Part shown: positions 58,223-64,000 of the stretch, one piece after another | Layout of the letters: each line of letters begins with the position of its first letter | Position numbering within the stretch: the stretch's first letter is position 1 | Origin: Laccaria trichodermophora | Taxonomy: Eukaryota > Basidiomycota > Agaricomycetes > Agaricales > Hydnangiaceae | Reading direction: 5' to 3' | Length of the DNA: 64,000 bases | Assembly: GCA_018417955.1 (NCBI GenBank) | Contig: JACTVC010000018.1 | Span: 186,001 to 250,000 of the forward strand | Made by a program: the position numbers and the translations under genes | Notes under the pieces: generated by a model | Databases searched by the model: none | Told to the model about the DNA's origin: nothing | The model's input: only the letters and a program-made list of their open reading frames with translations

Positions 58223-59764
58223 TCAAACAACCAAAACCTCCCCAACAAACCCCCTCAACGCTCCCAAACCCATCTCCACCCCTTCCCCCACTTCGACGCC
58301 ATGACACCTAACAAACTCAACCCTCCCAAGTGGGAACCCACACGCCTTCCTCGCTTTCGCACACTCCAATACGAGGGAAAACCAGTTAACGCGGAAATGC
58401 CACCAGAGGTCAGAGGGTTTGTTGAATGTTATCGACCTTAACTTCGGGCAGACTACTTCTGAGGAAGAGGAGGGACAAGGACAAGGAGAAGAAGAAAGAC
58501 ACGCAAGTAACTCCGTCAAATCATTAAACGCAACCCTCAACTCCTCCAACCACCCCAAACCCCAAAAAAGGCGCTGAAGCTCATGACGCCGTAAATCAAT
58601 CAACACCCCCGTCGCTAGTTCCAAGTTCGTCACGAGCCTCAGCGGTAGCATGTGGTGTAGTGAGTTAACGGTAGGAATCGCAACGGGCAACGAAGATGAC
58701 AGAGAGAATGCTACATTGGTCGGGGTATCGCTCCATGCGGGTGTAGATGAAGAAGAAGAACGGAGTAGGTATACCCCGTATCTTGCTAGACGGATTGTTG
58801 AGATTGTAGGACCGGGAGAGGAAAAGGGGAGTCCTCCACCTGCGCGGGAGAAGAGGGTGTGTAAGTCTGCGTTTGGGGGCAGGCGGGAGAAGAGGTGGAT
58901 GCGGGCTTTGGGGGAGAGGGTTAGGACGGATAGGAGGGAGGAGATGGGGAGGGGTGGGGAGGAGATGGTTAGTTCTTTTAAGTGTGGGAGGTTGATTATT
59001 GTTTTTTGGGATGAAGAGGACGGGAGGGCGGGAGAGATGTTTTCGAGTCGCACGTAAGACATATACGGAGATTTTTCGAATATTGTAAGGAGTTGGGGGA
59101 GGGAAGGGCAGAATTCGGGTACGGGGATGCGGAGGGAGAGGTGTGTGAGGTTTTGGATGCTTTCCCAGTGGATTGAGACGCAGTCGAGTGTTAGCTTGCG
59201 GACGTTTGGGAAGGAGAGGTTTAGAGCGGTGCAGCATGATACCGGTGGGACTTTGAGTGATAATTCTGTGACTGATTTGCTTAAATCAGGGCCGATACTG
59301 GCGAAGAGCGTTTCCATGTCGTCTGGGAAGAGGAAGAGGTCAATGGAGGAGAGGCGGTGGGCGTGGCGAGCGAGCATGTCCACGTCGAGCTTTAGAGGGA
59401 GTGAGGATAAGAGGGATAGAGGTACTTTTTTAGAGCGTTGAAGGAAGTGAGAGGCGAAGAGGGGGTTTGATAGGTCGATTTTGGACCAGAGGTGCGGGGA
59501 GGAGATGGAGGAGAGACGCCATGTCCGAGAGACCTGTGTGAATGCTAGTGGGTGCTGGATACGTTTGATATTATGTCCGTGCGGGGTATAGAGCCATGAA
59601 ACGCAGATTATGAATATTTCGAGGAGGAGTTCGGTAGGCAGCTGAGAGATGGGGAGGAGAGCGTTTAGACGGGAGCGGATTGCGGAGAGCGTTTGGGTGA
59701 GCTGGGTTTCTTCGCGTCTGAGACGGTTGATTTCGAGTAGGCATTCGAGGTGGATGTGACGCAT
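58223..59764 (-). CDS. F-box protein, agaric type, single exon
   Basis: An intron-free ORF of 513 aa from ATG 59764. An N-terminal coiled coil (LLEINRLRREETQLTQTLSA) leads directly into the F-box, ISQLPTELLLEIFIICVSWL, then AFTQVSRTWRLSSISSPHLW and SKIDLS. That is the standard agaric layout of helix plus F-box. The remainder has degenerate leucine-rich segments and a Ser-rich middle. Expected partner is Skp1 of an SCF ubiquitin ligase. It is not closely related to the 3.5-7.9 kb array: different F-box sequence, no intron. Confidence 0.85.
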   Translation of the reverse strand: MRHIHLECLLEINRLRREETQLTQTLSAIRSRLNALLPISQLPTELLLEIFIICVSWLYTPHGHNIKRIQHPLAFTQVSRTWRLSSISSPHLWSKIDLSNPLFASHFLQRSKKVPLSLLSSLPLKLDVDMLARHAHRLSSIDLFLFPDDMETLFASIGPDLSKSVTELSLKVPPVSCCTALNLSFPNVRKLTLDCVSIHWESIQNLTHLSLRIPVPEFCPSLPQLLTIFEKSPYMSYVRLENISPALPSSSSQKTIINLPHLKELTISSPPLPISSLLSVLTLSPKARIHLFSRLPPNADLHTLFSRAGGGLPFSSPGPTISTIRLARYGVYLLRSSSSSTPAWSDTPTNVAFSLSSSLPVAIPTVNSLHHMLPLRLVTNLELATGVLIDLRRHELQRLFWGLGWLEELRVAFNDLTELLACLSSSPCPCPSSSSEVVCPKLRSITFNKPSDLWWHFRVNWFSLVLECAKARKACGFPLGRVEFVRCHGVEVGEGVEMGLGALRGFVGEVLVV

Positions 59765-60154
59765 TGTGGATGAAGGTGAGAGGAGTTGGACATTGATTTA
59801 TATACGCCTTGTGCATGCGATGTGCGTGTGGACCTGATCGCTGGAGTTTAACGTTAAGTTTATTCTGTACAGGCAAGAGTTGCCTGCCAGATTCCTAAAC
59901 GAGTTGCATGCATGAAGAAGATGAAGTTGGGAAGACTGGCCCTATGGGAATTGGCAATTTCCTGACGTGACGACGGCCGATTTGATAGCATTGATAAATG
60001 CCCCTTCGTTTCTTCAAGAACGATATGGAGTTGATTTCGAGGACTACTTGTACGCAACTTGTACGTTTAACGTGCGTTCCGGTCGAACCGCGACATGAGA
60101 AAGCAAAGATCAGCAAAATATGAAATCACGTCATACATCAAAAGCATAATCGAC

Positions 60155-60205
60155 GTAAGTGAAAAAAATAATTTATTTTTGCTAAGTTTTTTGTGTTCCT
60201 CGCAG
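60155..60205 (+). other. Probable 5'UTR intron of PAN1
   Basis: A GTAAGTG donor and a T-rich tract ending CTCGCAG lie 2 bp before the PAN1 ATG. An upstream ATG at 60095 would open a short uORF crossing this intron in another frame. Confidence 0.6.
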
Positions 60206-60207
60206 TC

Positions 60208-63200
60208 ATGGCGCAGTGGGGGGCTGGCTTCCAATACCCTCTCCAAACCGGCTATAACAACCCTCAATTCCAGCAGCAGAATCCTCAATTCCAGCAGCAA
60301 AACCCCCAATTCCAACAGCAACAACCACCCCAACAACAATTTCAGCAGCAAACCCCTCAATTCCAGCCGCAGCAGCAGCAGGGAGGTGGGTTTGGAGCCC
60401 CATCGGCCGCCCTCCTCCCTCAGCAGACTGGGTATCCTGTTCAGCGACAACAGTTCCTCCAACAGCCACCTCAGATTGGGTTTCAACAACCCCAACAGAC
60501 AGGTTTTGCTCCACAGGGTTTGTTACAGCAGCAGCCGACCGGTTTCGTCGGGGGGTCCTTTCAGCAGCAAACTAGAGCTGCCCCTCCTCCTCCTCCAGTC
60601 CCTGCTCTCCCACCCCAGTTTCAGCGGCCTAACAATGGTAGCACGTTCCTCATCCCGCAGAACCAGCAGCAACAGCAGCAGCCACCATCCAGCGGGTTCT
60701 TGAGCCCCTCCCCAGCGTTGGGTGGTTTGGGCATGGGCATAGCCCCCCAGCAAACAGGCTTCGCGCCCCGCGCTGCACCCCTCGTCCCACAGATGACGGG
60801 TTACGTCGACCCAAGGCTTCAGATGATGTCAGCGACCTTTATGCCCAGTACTCCTTTTGGCGGCCAGCTTGCTCCTCCCCCACAGCAGAACCTCGTTCAA
60901 TCGATTCAGCAGCATAACGAGGCGGCACGGGGCACCGCGAGGCAGATTATGTCTTGGGCTCTTACGAAAGCTGAAAAGAAGAACTATAATGATATTTTCA
61001 GGAATTGGGATGCGCAGAATACGGGTTTTATTAGTGGGCCGACGGCCCTTGAGGTGTTTGGGGCTAGTGGGTTGCCCAAGGATGATTTGGCTAGGATTTG
61101 GTATGTACGCAACATTTGCACATGTTCCAAAGCTGATATTTGGTACAAAGGACGTTGGCTGATATAGACGATCGTGGAAAATTGAACATGCAAGAATTTC
61201 ATGTGGCCATGGGTCTCATTTATCGCCGTACGTACCCCTCCTCTCTTCTTCTTGTGATTCCTACTGACGTCAATGCATCAGGACTAAACGGCATGCCAAT
61301 CCCAGACCAACTCCCACCAGAGCTCATCCCACCCTCCGCACGGGACCTCGACGAATCCGTCGAAGCCATGAAATCCCTTCTACAATACGAGAACCGTTCC
61401 CGTTCCCCATCCTCCGTCGACAGCCCCATCTCACGCTTAAAAAACCGGTCTTTTAACACTACTGGCTCAGCCATCGATTCAGGAAGAGACGCTACGATTT
61501 ATAAACACAGTGACTCTGAGCCCCCTGGGGGATTTTACAAGCCTCGTTCGAGGCATGTTGATAGGGACGCTGTAAGAAGGACAGACGACGTCAGCCCTTC
61601 GTCTGATCTAAGCGATATGAAGCGTCAGCTCGCCAGTACCGCACAAATGCTTGATAGAGCATCAGAAGCTACCGCTGAAAATGAGGAATTGGATCGGGAG
61701 ATGGATGATCTAAAGTACCGCGTTAAAAGGGTTCAAGACGACATTGACTATGTCTCTCGTGGGCCAAAAAGTGTTTCGAAGGATGAGGAGAGGAGGAAGT
61801 TGGAGAGGGAGTTGTTGAGTCTTATGCATGAGCGTGTTCCGGAGGTTGAGAGGAAGATTAAGGCTAGGGATGAGAGGAAGGAGAGGGAGAAGAGGCAGTG
61901 GGCTAGGGATAGGGATCGGGCTAATGAGCGGTTTGGGAGGTATGATGATACAGATCGGGAGAGGGATTATGGGAGTAGGCCTTATTCGAGGAATGAGAGG
62001 GGGTATGAGAGGGATGAGCGGGAGGGGAGGGAAAGTCGGAATAGGGATCGGGATCGGGAAGGAAGGGAAAGTCGCAACAGGGACAGGGACAGGGAGTATG
62101 ATCCCCGTGAAAGGGATTGGGATCGAAGGGATACGTATGATCGTCCGAGATCTACTGCCCCACCTCGCTCTCCACCCCCTCCTGCGTCTCCTTCAAGCAC
62201 CCTAAGCGCGAACCCAACGGGCGGTCTTCCCCCTCCTAAACCCACTCCGTCCCCTGCTCCACTCAAAAACATGACTCCGGAAGAACGTAAAGCCTACGCA
62301 CGTGAACAGGCACAACAGCGTATCGAAGCTAGGAAACTTGCGCTTGGAGTTATCACGCCTTCTTCTACTGTGGTTATAGATACGGCTGTGGAGGATAGGT
62401 TGCAGCAGGATAAGAAGGAGGCGGAGGAAAAGGCGAAGAAGGCTGAGAGGGAACGGGAGGAGAGGGAGAGGGTTAGGAGGGAGAGGGTTGAGGGTGAACG
62501 TGCTGCTAGGGAACCTGTTGTGGCGAAGGTGAAGCCGACGCCTACGGTTAGTGCGCCTCCGCCTGTGCCGAGTGCGAGGGCTACACCGACGGCGAGGACG
62601 GCTCCGCCTGTGACCACACCTAAATCTCGTGCGCCTGCGCCTCCGCCTCCGAGGAAGCCGGCTCCTAGACAGGCGCCTGTTGTGCCGAAGGTGGATTTGG
62701 AAGAAGGAAGACGACGTGCGGCTGAGGAAGAAAGGGTTCGTGCTGCTGGAGCTGAACAAGAGAGGGTTCGTGCAGCTGAACAAGAAAGGATTCGAGCTGA
62801 ACAAGAAAGGACTCGTGCTGCTGAACAAGAGAGAGTTCGAGCAGCTGAACAAGAACGGATCAGAGCAGAACAAGAACGGATCAAAGCAGAAGAAGACAGA
62901 ATTCGTGTAGAAGAGGAAAAGTTCCGTGCGAGAGAAGAAGCGTTGAGGAAACAGAGGGAGGAGAGGAGTGCGCGGATGAGGCAGCTTGAGAAGGAGGAGG
63001 AGGAGCAGGAGAGGTTGGAGGAGGAGAGGTATCGTGCTAGAGTTGAGGCGTTGAAGGCTAGGAGTTCTACGCCCAAGGTTGTTGAGCCGACTTCTCTTGT
63101 GAAGGCTCAAGAGCCTGTAAAAGCGGCTGCACCGGCTGTTATTCCTCCTCAAGCTTCTGCGAACCCTGCTACTCCTATTGAAAAGTCAACCAACCCCTTC

Positions 63201-64000
63201 AGTCGGCTGTTGAGTCAGGGAGCATCTGCACCTACCACTCCGGCCGTGACCACTCCAGCAGCAGCCACGAACGGGAACACCAACCCTTGGGCGGCAGCAC
63301 GTCCTCAAACTGCCCCTCCCCCTTCCTCCAAGAGCCCCGTTAAAACCTCATACCAAACAGTCCCTGCGGCCAATGAGGACGATTGGGATATTATAAAGGA
63401 AAAAGACGAGAGTGGTGATGATAGCAGTGATGATGAGCTTGCGCAATCTAGGACTGCGCGAGCGAATATTGCGCAACAGTTGTTTGGGAGTATGTTGCCG
63501 AGGCCGCAGTCTAGTGGGCCTCCTGTTTCTTCGCCTTCTTCGCCTGCGCCTGTTGGTACTGGTCCTCCGCCACCTCCACCGCCGCCTGCTCCAGCAGCGA
63601 TGTTTGCGCCTCCGCCTGCAGTTGCTGCTGTGACCCCGGCTGCACCTGGTGATGTTAGCGCGTTGATGCACTCTATCCAAGGAGGAATGAAGTTACGCCC
63701 TACGAAGACGGTTGATAAAAGTGCACCACCCGTTTCTGGACGCGTTATTGGTGATACTGCGCCTCCTTCGCATATCAACGTCAACGTCCCTCCTCCTACA
63801 TCACAGCCAACGAATTATCCGGAACGTAAATCTTCGTTGCCACAGCCTACATCCATGATGGACGATGCACCTGACAAACCGAAGATGAGCAATAGGCAGT
63901 CGGTGGGGTGGTTTACTACCCGTGCTGCTGATGCTGGTGTTTCGTCTGTTGATCAGTTGCCTGCTACGATGGAAGGGGAGGAGGAGGAGGATGATGGTGG
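60208..64000 (+). CDS. PAN1: Pan1-like EH-domain endocytosis/actin regulator, 3' end beyond the window
   Basis: Exons 60208..61100, 61151..61227 and 61282 to the window end; about 1229 residues visible. Residues 1-245 are Gln/Pro-rich with repeated Q-Q-T-G-(F/Y) motifs, as in Pan1 phosphorylation repeats. One EH domain covers about 250-345 (TKAEKKNYNDIFRNWDAQNT, LARIWTLADIDDRGKLNMQE), followed by PDQLPPELIPPSARDLDESV. A coiled coil is at about 436-520, then an R/D/E-rich segment, Pro-rich stretches, a long Glu/Arg helix rich in EQERIRAEQ-type repeats, and a WH2-like segment (ALMHSIQGGMKLRPTK) near 1112. Pan1 scaffolds clathrin-mediated endocytosis and activates Arp2/3 at cortical patches. Yeast Pan1 has two EH domains; only the second-type is seen here. 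Confidence 0.9.

Noticed and set aside
62202..63152. 316-codon and overlapping 260-codon minus-strand ORFs
   Set aside because: Antisense shadows of the charged region of PAN1.

Overview
This window looks like nuclear DNA of a mushroom-forming basidiomycete (Agaricomycetes). Genes are split by introns of about 47-60 bp with GT(A/G)NGT donors. The families present (agaric-type F-box/LRR proteins, fungal alpha-kinases, kinase-like proteins, a PIF1-type helicase remnant, Cdc73, Pan1, Opa3) fit that group. Exon structures were read by eye from splice signals and protein family conservation; no search was run.

Layout. 1-3 kb: 3'-truncated GH5 steryl-glucosidase/glucocerebrosidase gene. 3.5-7.9 kb: three tandem F-box paralogues, one intact, one dead, one with a broken splice donor. 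8.7-9.3 kb: OPA3-like mitochondrial protein. 10-11.2 kb: a repeat protein. 11.5 kb: an intron-containing tRNA-Met(CAT). 12.4-29 kb: a segmental duplication. Unit A carries a secreted Lys-rich protein, inositol polyphosphate multikinase (IPMK), a divergently transcribed 95-aa protein and a membrane-anchored pseudokinase. Unit B repeats these at 22.8-29 kb with most genes dead but the pseudokinase intact. 29.7-31.2 kb: ruined phospholipase C gene. 32.4-35.1 kb: diverged third copy of the 95-aa gene and pseudokinase.

36-50 kb is transposon-rich. It holds a TA-flanked MITE and two opposite-facing copies of one TIR element. The left copy is interrupted by two further elements, and the right copy preserves both empty sites. 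Between the two copies lie a DDE integrase and an alpha-kinase on the same strand, tandem repeats and a PIF1-helicase remnant.

50-64 kb returns to ordinary gene space: a secreted K/Q/P-rich repeat protein, CDC73 (Paf1 complex), a single-exon F-box protein and the 5' part of PAN1 (endocytosis).

The housekeeping genes are structurally clean. The duplicated accessory blocks show birth-and-death evolution, with splice-site loss as a recurring mode of inactivation.
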